Source: Opisthorchis felineus (lineage: Eukaryota > Platyhelminthes > Trematoda > Opisthorchiida > Opisthorchiidae). From it: a DNA stretch of 64,000 nucleotides. How positions within the stretch are numbered: the stretch's first letter is position 1; the number at the start of each line of letters is the position of its first letter. Below are positions 1 through 13,095 of the stretch, piece after piece. The translations under genes and the position numbers were made by a program. The notes beneath the pieces were generated by a model, which did no database searches, was not told the DNA's origin, and saw only the letters and a program-made list of their open reading frames with translations. The stretch covers positions 169,846-233,845 of the forward strand of contig SJOL01000954.1 in the NCBI GenBank assembly GCA_004794785.1, in the 5' to 3' direction.

Positions 1-134
1 CTGAGGAGGGTCTTCAGTGCCGCCAAATTACCCCTGTCGGTCTCCAGTCCTGCCGCCTCCGCAACATCCTCGAAGTCCTCCAGGAAGGTCCGCGCATCCC
101 CACCCTCGAAAGGTTGTGGCCACAGGAACTTCAT
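1..134 (-). CDS. Ty3/gypsy gag, N-terminal part (runs off the window)
   Basis: Reading the minus strand from an ATG at 134 gives 44 codons without a stop up to the window edge. The peptide begins MKFLWPQPFEGGDARTFLED and has the acidic, Phe-rich start typical of Ty3/gypsy gag (an F-x-G-x-D segment followed by a helical FEDVAEAAG stretch). It lies directly after a primer-binding site and LTR, in the order and orientation expected for a gypsy element. The rest of the element must lie to the left, so intactness cannot be judged. Confidence 0.6.
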   Translation of the reverse strand, partial: MKFLWPQPFEGGDARTFLEDFEDVAEAAGLETDRGNLAALKTLL

Positions 135-138
135 CCTT

Positions 139-156
139 CTCCTAGTCACGGCACCA
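139..156 (-). other. retrotransposon primer-binding site
   Basis: On the minus strand TGGTGCCGTGACTAGGAG starts two bases after the LTR end. It begins with TGG, as expected for pairing with the CCA end of a tRNA primer, and resembles the TGG-x-GCCGTGAC type of site used by Ty3/gypsy elements. The primer tRNA was not identified. Confidence 0.6.
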
Positions 157-158
157 AA

Positions 159-438
159 TGTAAGGAAGAAAGCCCTTCACTGCGGAGTTGTTTATTAGAA
201 AAACGCTAACTAAACGGTTACAGACTATTGGACAGTAAGGTTAAACTCTCATTTGCATGTTGTTTTTAAAAACGAAATATCCATCTTCTTCTCGAACTCA
301 TCTTCTTGAACTCTCCTGGATATTCATTGACTATCAAGCAATTGCAAACGAAAACCACAAAGTAGTTCCACAAATTCCGTAATAAATCCCACCTCCCATT
401 AGATCAGGGCGAAGTTACGAGAACACACACTACTCACA
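159..438 (-). repeat. 5' LTR of the Ty3/gypsy element
   Basis: Minus-strand 280-bp unit that begins TGTGAGTAG at 438 and ends CTTACA at 159, i.e. TG...CA ends. It contains AATAAA (minus strand, 196-191) about 30 bp before its end and abuts the primer-binding site. Only one LTR lies in the window. The outer edge is inferred from the TG dinucleotide and could be off by a few bases. Confidence 0.55.
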
Positions 439-454
439 TGCCTTGTCAGTAGTA

Positions 455-640
455 TCCACCGGTGCACCAGCAGGTGCGTTGGTTGGGCCACGTACTGCGC
501 ATGCCAAACCATCGTTTGCCGGGGAGAGTGCAGTTTTCCGTGCCCACTTTAGAGTGGCGGAAGCAGAGAGGTGGCCAACGCTTGGCGTTCTTGCTGTCGG
601 TTTCTATCCCGATTGCCTGAATTGGTGTCTGTTTGCAAAC
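455..640 (+). pseudogene. RTE-like LINE (subfamily I), 3' coding remnant
   Basis: The plus strand matches the end of the RTE ORF seen at 31.1 and 49.5 kb: the stretch coding for [18 protein letters not shown], then SEWRKQRGGQ-like residues, then [12 protein letters not shown] residues. About 100 bases present in the other copies between 'GGQRLAL' and the final 'LLSVSIPIA' segment are missing, so this copy has an internal deletion. It sits against the gypsy LTR, which probably inserted beside or into it. Confidence 0.7.
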
Positions 641-3124
641 GATTGCATTTCGCCACTTATGACAATTCGTGTTCAAATGGAACACGGAATTGACGTAAAC
701 TTGAAGACTGAGCCTATCTGTGGAACCCCAAGAACGACAAAACCGATTGTGGAAAAACCGGTGAGTAGTGTGTTTTGTCATGAATTTCAAGCGCTTGATA
801 ACAGTTTTGTAGCAGAAAGGGGAATGCTAGACTGATTGGTCAAGATGTAGCAAAATTTGTCCAATTACAAATGATTGTTTCGAAGGATTTGACCAGAAGA
901 CGGCAATTTTCGAACCCGCTCCTCGATATTTTAAAGAGTCGGCATCTTCATATCTGACATTTAAAACTGTGTTTGTGTTCTCAAAATGTCGGTTTGTGAT
1001 ATTCTAGTGAAAGTTTTGATGAAGGACCAAACCTTTTTTCCCTTTGGAGGAGTATTCTGTCCATTTCCGTAGGAACAGTAGAGTTGTCGGTTTTTTTGCA
1101 GTTGGATGACTTGGGTTTTCTGCTTTATAATTCTGATGTTTGTGTGCCACTGTATTAGAAGTTTGGTCAGTGCATTCATTGGGGCTTCCGACATATTAAG
1201 ATCCAAGTCGCTCCAAATCTAAAATTCAGAAATCAAGTGTTACAAGAAGAAACGAAACATGGTACACGTGTGCGTGAGCAGGGGAGAACCCTTCATATTA
1301 CTTGATGTTTAGCAGACTTGGAATTTGTGTTGAATTGCAAATCGTCTGCCTAACATAAGTCACAAGCCTATCAGTCTTCAATATTCACTAAGGGGGGTGT
1401 TGTTGGTTGTCCTCGTAAGGAAATCGTGACACTTATCGGAATAGCTAGCAAGGATCTGGATTCAAAATTGTGGTGCGTCATTTCAAATTCAAGCGAAAAA
1501 AATATAACTTCAGGACAAGCAGCAGTCACTTCAAAAGCAGAACCTATAACTTCAGGAACAATAAAGTTAGTAGCGCTGCTGTAATATCCAGTTTATTGAT
1601 TGGTTATAGTCAAGCGAACTAAACCATTAAGATGAGGGGCGAATGTTTTCTCCCACAGAGTGGTACGTACAGAGTACTTGCACCATGGATGAAAAGTGGG
1701 TGAGACTTAAAACCAAGATGTATATATGCAGCCACACCGGTTGAACGATTTCAGCTCAGTCAGGCCACGAAGTAGCCAGGCGTTGTTTATGGGCCGGGAA
1801 TGTCCATCAGGCAGCCATCCTAGGAGAAACAAAACGAGAAAACACGTGGTGGATGAGTAGGGCAATGACGCGTACACTAGAAAGCCAAAATATATAATTT
1901 AACTGGTTGATCCACATCTTGTCGATCTGCACTGACGATAGTAATGTACGTCCATATCGACTGGAAACCTGCAGCCGCGTTCGACAAAGTGCGTAAATTC
2001 AGCGTGCATGATCAACGTCCTTTGATTAGACGAACAACGTAAGTAGTGGTGACGCTGTAGATTAAATGGGCACTCTGCTTCGTCACCTTTTCAGCAGTCC
2101 CAATAACTCTCAGTACAAGGATAAAATAGTGGCAACCACCCTGGCTTCGGCAATGTCGACTGGAACAATGGGACAGACTGTTAACTTAGGTCCATCCGTG
2201 TGGTCTTGCGACATAGATGTACATAGATATACATAGAATTTTGGGCAAATATGAGGGGACCATTGTTTGTAAGCAAACTGAACGCTTGCAAGTTTTCCTC
2301 ATCTGGTGCCCATAACCCATTCGTCAAAGTAGGGACGGTGTTGAGCTCTGAGCCCAGCGGTCGATCACCTGTGTGTGCTGCATGTGACAACATAACTTTC
2401 TTTGACTTAGTGAAGCGTATTCCTCCTCTGCTGACTGTATGAGTGTGTCCGGTGTTGGAGTCATCACAGCACATATAAACTGGTTTTGCGAGCTGCCTAA
2501 GAACCTGGCACACTGCCTCGGTCGCCTCCGGCAATGCGCTCGGGGGCTCTTCAGGCGGTCAGTGGTATCTCGAATACCGTACCAACTGAAAAATAAGGCG
2601 GACTGGTGTAGCACATTCAGTTGTTTGAAAACATCATAAACGAGAGATTCAGCTGGGTTCCAGGTGAGCCTCCCGTCAAAACCAATTTGGTATGCAAATA
2701 AGAGTATTTCGCGAAATTATAAATGCTCATGAAAACGCATGAAAAGTTATCAAATTGGGGCCGGGTTGTGATCCCTTAAGGGAATCAAAAACTTTAGCCA
2801 ACCCACCTAACATGGAGAAAATTTTCAATCTTTCGCAAGTGACGGACACATGTGAAGCCTTCAGTAAAACTGAATGAAAATACGGGATGTAATGTACAAA
2901 ATCACGCCCACCTAAAAAGAATCAGGTACGGAATCCCTCACCAAGGTTTTGCAGCGAACATTGAATCCGTTTTTCCTAAGGAGGAAGAAAGAACTTCTCT
3001 AATCCAGACAGGAATTTTCAACTCCTTGAATAAAAATCGATTGGGTGTTGCAAAACTGTTGCAATAGTTATACAAATAAACACCACTAGTTCGGCCAACC
3101 GTCTGCCTGATGGAAACAAGCCCT
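641..3124. other. no recognisable gene
   Basis: Short ORFs (up to 117 aa, minus strand 2181-2534) occur but show no family motif, no paired splice sites and no repeat match elsewhere in the window. Nothing can be supported here. Confidence 0.5.
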
Positions 3125-3400
3125 CGGAAACCATGAAGCTTCCGAGGTTGTCACATTGTAGTTAAGAATGTCAATGTCCAATATGTTTTTTCTGCAAGTT
3201 CCCTTTCTGACTGAATCGTTTAAGTGTGCGAATCCTCAAGTTCAACAAATGCCCTGGATTGGAAAACCGTGCCTAATGAAATCTGATGTCGCGACTCGCG
3301 GGATAATGTAAATGGCTTACAACAGAAGAGTGTTGTAGATAGTTCTGCAGTTATAATTATTCATGGAACTTGCTGCAGCGTACAGTATACTCGTTGGCAC
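3125..3400 (+). repeat. interspersed repeat R3, copy 1
   Basis: This stretch aligns by eye, in the same order and orientation, with about 21,985-22,270. Shared blocks include GTTAAGAATGTCAATGTC against GTGAAGAATGTCTATGTC, TTTAAGTG followed by TCAAG, and CCGTGCC/CGGTGCC followed by TGATGT and TCGCGA. It is non-coding. The two copies are diverged, so this is an old element of unknown class. Confidence 0.5.
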
Positions 3401-3960
3401 AAAATAAGCGGGAGTATGACTCTTGTAACTAAGTATTTTCTTGTATCTCCTACTCAACCAGACGGATGCCAAGTCCGGTGTTCTCGTAACTCCAGAATTG
3501 CTACTCCGAGTATTCATCTTGTTAGAAGCATTCATATCGAATAGCTCAATCAAGGTTTGCAGAACGTAAGGTTTGTAGATAATGAAAACCTATGCCTGTA
3601 GGTCGGGTTTTCTGTTACACTGATTGATATCACCCTGGAAGAATCCAGGTTCTGTTTACCGTTCTCCATAGTGATTAGCAAAACATAACAGGCTTTCCGT
3701 AGCCGACCCCGGGATGTGCCAAATAGTTTGCGGCTAGAAATATACGTGTACGCGGACCATAGAGTCACTCACTAGCTGAACTCGACAGCGGCCTACAAAG
3801 TCAGCTTTTGATTTGCAGCACTTGCCACATTCCTCGCAAGTGAGCCCCACGAGCATCTCGTGTGTACTGGTTGGAACTGGTGCGAAAGCACCAGATATTC
3901 GTAGTGTACATTGTCAAAAGTAACCAACACAATAAATCAAATAGGCTGAGCAGTACTGTG
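3401..3960. other. no recognisable gene
   Basis: No motif-bearing ORF and no repeat match was seen. It may include the unrecognised 5' part of the LINE that follows. Confidence 0.4.
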
Positions 3961-5735
3961 TGGAGGTGCTGAACGCTTTACTCGCTCAGCCTGCCTTCCG
4001 AGCTACCCAGTCTGCACCACATGGAGGTGGTTGAGCGTGCCAGGGGTTCAGCTGCCACTTCACGAATCTCTTGCTGGTAAGTGAGTTTAGGACTCCCAAA
4101 GCCTCCTGTAAGGTGATCCAGGGCATCGTGTCTGGTAGACACGTTGCACTGGTGCTGACCGAAGTCGTTCAATAGAACGCTTGGACTCAATATGTCGCCA
4201 TACCCACCTGATACCGCTCAGGGTAACTGCCATCCCTGATGGATTTGGTTACCACCGACGAAAGACCCTTCACTGATCAAGTTTTGATTAAGGCTCCACT
4301 GGGACCTAGTGACAACTGCGTGCTGGCCCTTGATTTCATCTGCTGGTGGGCCATAAACCCAGAACCGCAAATGTGGATTGAAAACTTTTGCCGTGCATAC
4401 TTCTCAGAAAAGCGTAGCTTCCCTTGATATCAACCTAAGTGGAGGGGACATACGGGACCATTGTCCAGAAAATCCAAGAGGCTGACGCTGTGTTTGTTCC
4501 GAAGAAACCGGCACGTGGTCGAACTGACCAAAAGTTGCCCAAAAGGATTCGGCGTCTTCTGGAACCGAGGTGCCAACTATTCTTCAAAAATGTAACTGCA
4601 GGAGACAGAAGATGAGTTTGAATTTCGTAAATTGCGGAACCGCCAAAAATCAGAAATCTGCCAGCGGAACATACAAAAAATGCCACGATGCCAGACATCG
4701 CCCGGAAAAACAAAACTGTACGATTTAAGTAGCGGGACACTACCGATAAAGTCAGTTTGCCGCCTCCTTGAGGGACAAAAGTTAGAAACCAACGAGCAAC
4801 CCAATAGTGGTATCTGATGCCTACAGCGAACACCGTGACGCCTGTATTCTGCTACAGTGTCCTCATCACATCTAAACTTGACAAGGGGTAACTAAAAACA
4901 ACCTTAGTCTTACTTAGCCTTAGTCCTCACTTAGACTCAGTCTTTACGAAGGAGGATGCTCGCCAACTCTTGCACAAGACAACTCCACTCAACCCGTGGG
5001 AGCCAGACAGGGTCCATTCGAGGACCCTAAAGGAGACTTCGCTCACACTGGCAACGCATTTTCACCTGCTGTTTCGTCAGTCGCTCGACTAAGGCAACCT
5101 TCCCTCTGCTTGGAAGGAAGCCACTGTCGTGCCAATCTACAAAGCGCGTGACCGACTATCGCCCAGCAGTTACATACCTACTAGCCTCCACAGCATACCA
5201 TGCAAGGTGATAGAATGCGTTCTGAAGTGGGCTATTTTAAGTAATCTTGGTACCAAATACTAGACATCCCCAACGCAACACGGACTTCTCTCAAACCGTT
5301 CCTGTGTGACAAAAATGCTCGTATATATTGACAGATTGACCCAAGCCAAGGATTGAGGGTTCATATCGGATGCCATATTTTTTGACTTCTATAAATCATT
5401 CGATCGCGTCCCGCGTCCCGCGTTCCGCTGCTCCACAAGCTCGACCTGCTCTTCTCCGGCGCCGGTCTCTAGTGGAGTTCCTCAAGGCTTTGCTTTGGGA
5501 ACACTTCTGTCACTTATCTTCCAGGTGTGCCTCCAATTCCATGTCTACTTTTTGCGGACGACTTGGAATCCTCGCGCTCCAACGCCAGCGCCCTCCAAAT
5601 GGATCTTGACGCTGCAAAGCAGTGGACGCTAGCTTAGTACCTTCCTCTGAGTGCTGAAGAGTGCGTCCATAAATCATTCGGAGGAGACCTAGAAAACGCC
5701 TTTTTCATGCATAGTGCATCATGGGAGTGCAACTA
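3960..5735 (+). pseudogene. decayed CR1-like LINE, copy 1 (endonuclease end + reverse transcriptase)
   Basis: Frameshifted plus-strand pieces line up with a CR1/Jockey-type ORF2. An endonuclease end (APLGPSDNCVLALDF) is at about 4,280-4,350. A pre-RT segment with LPSAWKEATVVPIYK is at about 5,100-5,145. An RT segment containing SFDRVPR is near 5,400. The catalytic block CLLFADDLES followed by LQMDLDAAKQWT-like residues is at about 5,540-5,630. Several stops and frame changes separate the pieces, so it cannot make protein. The 6.24-8.87 kb copy is the same family. Confidence 0.75.
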
Positions 5736-6240
5736 GACGCAACATCACAAGGTGGTTGGGTGCAGATATACTGACATTCTCACATAGGTACGTTTGAAAG
5801 CAACTCGCATCCCATGACATGGACGAAACCATTTTCACCGCAAATATGACAACGGCAAATCAAATGCTTTGAAATATGGCATTCTTCCCGTTGCAAGCAG
5901 CAGCTACAAAAATGTTCGCTTACAGAAGGGAAAACTGCATCACCTAAAAAAGAGTGGCCCAAACTGGACTTTGAGGGAATGAAAAACACCCCGCAGATGG
6001 GCAAAAGTCATTGAAAGTGGGGAGACAAGGAGCATACAAGTACGCCGCGGGAGCTCCTCCAAAGCCTTGGAGTCAAGCTGATCGCACAATTGTTAAACGA
6101 GCTAGCCTCACTGGGGCTACAAAACCCCTCTGCTCCTCAACTTCGGTTGAACGAGAAGTGGTGGTGAAGTGCTCGTCCACAATCTGCCTCAACGAGTTCC
6201 TCAACATTCAATAGTTGGCTTACTTCCAGCGACCGCCACA
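5736..6240. other. unassigned stretch between two LINE copies
   Basis: A minus-strand Cys-rich 74-aa ORF (5780-6004) and a plus-strand 67-aa ORF are present, but neither has a recognised family. Part could be the unrecognised 5' portion of the following LINE. Confidence 0.35.
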
Positions 6241-8870
6241 ATCATACTTGGAGACACATGGACGACACGAGATCTCTATAATGCTGAGACCTCGATAGAC
6301 GGTTGCTCCATTTTTCGGTCTAACTCGAAACGCCGGGAGGGCAAGTGAAGTTGCCCCCTCCTTTATTACATCCCTGCCTACCTAGATTGTCCCCCTCGAC
6401 ACCACTCCTGCGCCTTTTCGTGGTGCTCTGTGGAGTCAAACTCCGCTGCGTGGGGTCGACTCTGTTCACAGCATCGTCTTCCTTTGCCCATCAAGCCCGC
6501 CGAAAGACGACCTCTTCATTATACAAACACTTGAGCAACTCTCCAGTTACCACTTCAAACTTTAGGCATTCGAGAGCCTCCTGGATGGAGTTCAGTTGCA
6601 TCGGCATGGGAGACATTTTTTATTACTGCTGGCTAAATAGTTCAGCAGGGTGCTCGGACTCAGTATGTAATCGAACCCACCAGATACCGTGTAGGTCAAC
6701 TGTCGGCTCTACTGGACCTGGTTATCAGCAATAAGGGTAGTTCATTATTCGAAGGATTACTTTTTCTCGGGGACATATCGGCCACGTATCCTGAACTTTG
6801 AATTCATCTGCTACTGGGCCGGGGCGCCTGAACCTCAAACGTGGATTCTGCTGCACAGAGAAGGAAGGAGTATATATTTTCCTTGTTTAGCTTCAACAGG
6901 GACCAGACTCAGCGGAGAAGACTTACAGGCTCATTGTCAGGAAATCTGTGGAGGTTGCTGCGGTGTTCCTCCGAAAGAAACCATCACGCAGTCGAGACAA
7001 CAAAAGACTCTACAGGATGATTCGGCGTCCTCTGGAAATGATGTCCCAACCTTCTCTCGAACAGCTAATTGCGAGACTTAAAAGATAAGTTGATATTTTG
7101 TAAGATGCGTAAACTTGGTGGATCGGAGTTCCGACAACCGAACAGGCAACAACGGGCAACGATATAAGTGCTCTTCCGGAAAGACTAAAATGTGCTAATT
7201 AGTTACGAGACCTCCGAAGAAACAAGCAAACCAGCAAACCAGCCCTTCGCCTAGAGGGCAGAAACGCCGAGCCCACGGGTCGCCCCATAATTGCAGCATA
7301 CAGCGAACATTATTTAGGCCGGTATTCTTCCCCAGCTCCATCATAACATTTACACTTTGCAAGGCACAGCTACGCAAAGCCTCTGAACAACTTAGTTTTC
7401 ACCGAACCTTATGTTCGTCAACTCCCACAGTAGACAAAATTTTCTACAGGTTTGCTACCCTAAAAGCTCCTCCAAACTTTCTTCAAAAAACCTATCTCAC
7501 GATGGCAGTTATTTCCACCTGATATTCAATCGGGCAGTCGGTGTTCACAGCATCCCTCAGCTTAGAAGGAAGCGGTTGTTACGCCAATCTAAAAATCCGG
7601 TCGCCACTTATTGCCTGGCGGCTGAAGGCTTATTAGGCTCGGCAGCATAGCGTTTGAGCCGATGGGACGCATTTTGACGTGGACCAATTTAATTTACATC
7701 CCTACACTCAATTTTATATCCCTGTGGCAACATGGCTTCCTCACATACTTTTCTTGGATGAAGTTCTTCTATTATATGGATGTCTTAACCCAAGCCAAAA
7801 GCGAACGGCTAATGTTGAACGCCATATATTTAGACTTCTCAGATGCACTGGTTCGAGTCTTCCAGGATTGTTGTTCCATAAACTCTATTATAATAAGGTT
7901 TAAGGAGGAATGCTCCGCCAAATTAGGGCTGTTGTGCCAGGTAGAACGTTGCGTATGAAAGTCAGCTCACCCCACAATTCCTCTGCTCAGGTATCCGCTG
8001 GAATTCCTCAAGTCTCCGTCTCTAAACAAATCGTGTTTGTGGTTTGCCTCAATCACCTTCCAGATGCGCTTCCAAGTCCATGTCTACTTTTTGCGGACGA
8101 CCTGAAATCTTGGAATCCCAAAGTCAGCGCCCTCCTTGTGGATGTTGACGCCGTTAAAAAAGGTAGTCACTGGACCGGTGCCTCCTTTTTTATGATGAAA
8201 GGTGCTCTCGTACGTCATTCGAAGTAAGCTCAACGGAAGCCTTTTCTTGCATGGCGAGAATGGATCAGGTCTGTCCTTCCCGCCTGCCATGAAAAAATCG
8301 GCGCAAATGGCATTCTTTATTCCACCAAAGATTCGACGTAATGTCCCCCATATTATCCCCATGAATCTCCAGTACACCATGGGGCATGCATTAGATCACC
8401 TGTTGAATACGGCGAGTAAGTTTTTTACTCGGGAATCAAGACGGGCGTAGCCCTCATTCAGCGTGTCTATCGCGCTGCTACGGAGTTGATCGCAGGCATC
8501 GGATCCGTTGGAGGAGGTGCCTGATGTCCTTTCGATATAATATTGTCTAGCCCTCGGAGGCCTACCAATTAGGCTTTGTTTGAACAAGGTTTGGCCAACA
8601 GGATTTTCACCGTTGATTTAACACACGGTGTGGGCATGGTAAGCAGATTTTCTGGCCCAGAGCGCACACCTTTATTAGGCAAGAGTTGTTCTCATTTCGG
8701 GTAGCTGTTGCGTAAAATAACCCTCCTCCGGTGGCTGTTCACGCTGCACCTCGTACCTAGTTCAAAGCTTTTTTAGACGCCTTTTCAGCTGGGTCCTCGC
8801 GCTGACAGGATAATTGCCCCGCGCTAAGAACTTGAACAGCAGTACTACACTCTTTTTTCGCTTGCATCTT
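6240..8870 (+). pseudogene. decayed CR1-like LINE, copy 2 (endonuclease, RT, C-terminal region)
   Basis: Plus-strand fragments in LINE order. The endonuclease end with PTRYRVGQLSALLDLVISNKG is at about 6,680-6,740. RT pieces with LTQAKSERL, IYLDFSDAL and VSAGIPQVSV lie at 7.8-8.0 kb. The catalytic block LLFADDLKSWN is near 8,090. A C-terminal part (GIKTGVALIQRVYRAATEL) with a LANRIFTVDLTHGV-like segment runs to about 8,870. Stops and frame changes are frequent. The C-terminal part matches the minus-strand copy at 11.8-12.65 kb. Confidence 0.75.
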
Positions 8871-11765
8871 TCAGATGAACAGAAGCCACTAAACGACAAG
8901 AACAAACCCTATCCGGGAAGTTTAGGTGAAAACTTTGATTCTGTGTATCAATCCATGAATCCGTGAAATGTTAACAGAAGCCAGTGAACGACGTAAGCAA
9001 ACGCGACCTGCGAAGCTTTGGCGAATGCCCAAATCATGTGTGTCAATATGTGAATCCTTGACTCCCTTACCTGACCTAGACTCGCGGCTTATCCAAAACA
9101 ATTGTACTGGCCAACTTATTGGCCGATCCTTGGACCCGTACCTCAAATACCTCTGAAACTGTAGTTTGAACGAAGGGGACTTTAACATACATCTTAGCAT
9201 CTGATGGCATTTATTCAAACACTTAAAATCTCACCATGCGGCCACAGTTTTGTTGGAAGTTGTTTAAACTTACTCAAGGTCCACTACGGGCAGGGAATTC
9301 ATATTTTAATGCCTGCCAATGAACTAGCTTGGCGTCTCCGTGAAGAAGGTGGGGAAGTCTGTAGAAAAGTCTGTTTTTTCATAGTGTTTTCTTCTGCTTT
9401 GGATTTGGAAATTGTCTCGACTACATGAAAAATAATTACGCCCTATTTGTTCGCGCAAACTCAAAATGGAGCAGCCATTCGCGACATGTATAAGAAAGAG
9501 TTTTCTATCGTTGCTGCAGGCGTCCCGATAGACAACTTCACCGCTTGTAAGTTTTTCGTTCTTTTAGGTGGTCAGTACACGCTGTAACTAGTGTACGGCA
9601 AAGTTTTATCTTCACCGGTGCACTGAATCCTTGATACTTGCAAGAATTAGTGAGTTTATGGGCAGAACGAGTAAACAGTATAATAGGGTGGCCAACGCGT
9701 TGAAGTTCTGGCACAAACTCAACGTATTTGGACGGCCTTTTGGGCGCATGTAACACGCTCAGTCAGGAAATGGTATGGATACGTTGAACTGCGGGTAAGC
9801 CAGCAGACCGGGTATGGCAGCCGCGGTGCCGTCATTGCGAAGCTGTACTTGGGTGCATGGAGAGCCTCGTGCGTGAATATCTTGGGTGAGTGAGTTTAGA
9901 TTGTCATGGTAGTTAAGTTTGCCCGAGGAATCGCGACAACTCAAGAACAGCATAGATCATAGATATTCTTGTGTTCATCGACAGCACAGCGTGGTTCTTG
10001 CTGTCCTTCAAACACAGCTATACGACAGCTCTGTCTACATTGGGGACCGGAAATTAGTGCCAAACAAGTCTGTAGGGTGCAATATTGTGTGAATGGAATG
10101 CGGTTTCAAATGACAGGTAGCTAAGATTGGTCGCAATTTCTGGCTGCTGCAGTGAGGCGACGCTGTCCGAGTCCAAATGCGGTAATCGATATTCAGGTTG
10201 AGATAATAGGTATGCTCTAAATACGAACGGGGTTTGACATCTCTGAATATGAGGAGCATCATCTTAATCGTGCTCACTAACGTAGCCCGAAGCGTACAGA
10301 GACAAGAGATAGGGGGAAAACGTGTGATGTCTGGTAATGTCACGTGTTTGCGCGGTGAGGTGGTCTAATGATAGCGCAGTTACAGCCTAAAGAAAGGCGT
10401 TTAGACCTTGCAAAAGGGGTTGCTCCGAAGGCGTCGCACAGCTTGCATTTAATTAGTCTTTGTTAGCATTTTTTGTTCTGCAATAAATGGCGTTTCGGAT
10501 CCACAGGAGGATCGCCCGGGATATATGTCTTACTCAGGGCAAACTCGGGCCAGCAGCACAGGCGTCCAACAAAAGTTGCTTCCGCTTTAGTTTTCTTTTT
10601 TCTCCATTGCGGAAGGCGGAGGATAATTCACGGCATCGGGTAGGAAATGTCCCTTGGGAGTGGACATGCATTTGAAGTGAGAGTTGCCAACTGTGCGGTC
10701 TTTTGCATCGTCAGAGGGAAGAATGACGAAAGGGGCGAACATGGTGAGGAAAGGTTCGTGGATGTTTTGGGGTGAGCGTTGACCAAAAGGCCAATCAGGT
10801 TGAATAAATGTCAATGGGCAGGCAATGCGCATTGAGGGGATGGATTGTGGGGAGGTATGGTCCGTCGACCACTTGGGGGACAGAGGGGGATTGGTGACAT
10901 GGGGTGATGTACATCACTCGGACGTGGGTTGAAGGGATGAGATATAGTATATATATGTATTATAAATATACAGTATATAACCGGTGAGATATGGCAAACT
11001 CTGAAGTCCCATGCCTTATCAGCATTTTCAGGGACAGTTAGATTGTATCGGGAGTGGCTGCCCTAGGAGCTCACCTGTTCGGATATTGTAGACATGGTTG
11101 GGAAAGTAAAGATGGGCCACAGTACTTCCGCATGAAGGATGAGTTGGATTAGGCCCAAACCTATATAACAGACATGGAAGAGAACCCAAAAATAGCCTGA
11201 AATGGCAAGTGGCTTTCAATATATTGTATGTCCAAGATGTGGAAGCTTTTTTATGTATAATCGGATGTTGAAGATAACAAAAGTGTCGGTTTACAAACGC
11301 AGGCACCGGGGTTGATCGGTTTCCAGAACGGAACCTCTATTTAGTAAGACTGCTGATGCGGTTGAGTATGGGAAGTTCACGAGTTATAATGGGGACGACG
11401 GAGTGGTCTATTCTATTAAGATACGTGGTATCAGCATCAGGAAGCAGATGTGGAGTGAAGTTGGAATTTAACGCTCTCATGAGCGTATTTGACACAAGTA
11501 CAAGCCCACTCACTAGATCGTCGCTGCAGCTACATCCATGGGTGCGCGTTTGAGGACACATGAGATCCTTGGATCCTAGGACTCAAGTATTTACGACCTG
11601 ATCTTACGAATGACATGTATACACGCCGCTTTAGCTTCAAGTTCTCCGCGTCCAAATGTGCGTATGCTAACTGAGTCTCGATATCAAATCATCAATGTAC
11701 GCACGGATCCCTCAGTATCATTAAATGCGACAAATTCAGCTCGTAAAAGGTTAACCCTTCAAGAA
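8871..11765. other. long stretch without a recognisable gene
   Basis: ORFs of 60-102 aa (for example minus strand 10,035-10,343) lack known motifs and conserved splice structure. A short AT-rich run near 10,940-10,980 has a TATA-like composition but no visible gene after it. It may be decayed repeat sequence. Confidence 0.45.
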
Positions 11766-11769
11766 TTCA

Positions 11770-12650
11770 CGGATTGATACACCGGATCGAGGCTTTTGCC
11801 CAAGTTTCCGGGTCGATTTTGTTCTTGTCGTTAAGCGGCTTTCGTAACCCCGAAAGGCACAAGCGAAAAAAGGGTGTAGCACCGCTCTTTAAGTTCTCAG
11901 CGCGGGCCAGTATATACACCAGCACGTTGGCTCGCATAAGAGTGTCTAATAGTGCCTTGAACTGGGTTCTAGTAGGAGCGTGGATAACCGTCGGAGTACG
12001 GTTATTCCACGCAGCTAATACACGAAATGAGAAAAATTTTGTCTAGTAAAAGTGTGCGCTCTGAGCTTAAAAATCTTACCATGTCCCCACCGTGTATTTT
12101 TTGGCTCAACGGTGAAAAACCTGTTGGCCAACCCTTGTTCAATCAGGGCATAAGTAAGAATTAGGCCTTCTCGGAGGTGGCGATACTCGGGTGGAAAGAG
12201 GTCAAGCGCATTTCGTAGTCCATGGATTTAAGGCCGGCAACCATTTTCGTAGCAGCTCGCTGGACACGCTCAACGAGAGTTACGTCCTTCGTGCATCCTG
12301 AGTAGACAACTTGGTTGGCGTATTCAAGAAGCGGTCTGACATAGGCCCCATAGAGTATTTAGAAGTCCGTTCGGGTAATGTGGGTGAAGGTTCGCCGAAT
12401 CATCCGTAAAACGGCGAATGCCTTTTGGGCAGATTTCTCATTGTGCAATGAGAAGGACATGTTTGAAGAGAGCCAGATACCCAAATCCTTTTTGGTATCT
12501 ATCATCGTGATGCCTTCTGATCCATTCTTACCATGCACGACATGGGCGTTCACTGGGTCTCCTCCGAATGTGTGAATAGTGGGCTGTGGAACCAAAAAAG
12601 TATCCCATTCATTATGCATCTTCAGACCCGCTATTTGATGTGCGTGCATT
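11770..12650 (-). pseudogene. CR1-like LINE, C-terminal ORF2 fragment (minus strand)
   Basis: Reading down from 12,649 the minus strand encodes a connected C-terminal domain: [20 protein letters not shown], then [12 protein letters not shown], then [19 protein letters not shown], then [16 protein letters not shown], and finally AAWNNRTPTVIHAPTRTQF with KALLDTL before about 11,770. This is the typical region downstream of the RT in CR1/Jockey LINEs. The catalytic RT core is missing (5' truncated), and at least one stop interrupts it near 12,160. Confidence 0.75.
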
Positions 12651-13095
12651 GCAGGTGATCAGAAAATGCCGAATGGTTCTGAACACTGAGGTAATAAGGC
12701 TTGGGTTTGGATAAGGTTAGTTAAATCTAGTCAAAGCAAAGCACCAGAAATTAAATAGAGCTGACAGAGTTATTCAGGGATGAGACCAGGCTTGAAAGAA
12801 CTAAGAATAAGTTGGCTTGGCATAGAAGCTTAAGGCCGCAGGTAAGGAAATACAACGCTGTCAGTGAAGACGGGCACGAAAAAAAATACAATGGCAGGCG
12901 CAAGACACTCTCTGCAACACAACTACGCTCCAGAGAACAGGTGCATAAGTAGTTCCAGGAGGTGAACGTCTGCATAAGAGATATATAATATGGTGAGTTA
13001 TGGACAAGAGCACTTGGGAGGGTAGTTGTCTAACTTGTGGGTTAACGTCAATGGGTTCAAGCTGGTGAATGTTCATGCTAAGACCAAGTAATGGG
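12651..13095. other. no recognisable gene
   Basis: Spacer between two minus-strand LINE fragments of different subfamilies. The ORFs here are short and motif-free. Confidence 0.4.

Noticed and set aside
2181..2534. 117-aa minus-strand ORF as a gene
   Set aside because: No recognisable domain and overlapped by similar-length ORFs in other frames; probably chance.
10930..10985. TATA-rich run as a promoter
   Set aside because: No gene with motifs starts downstream on either strand; simple AT-rich sequence.
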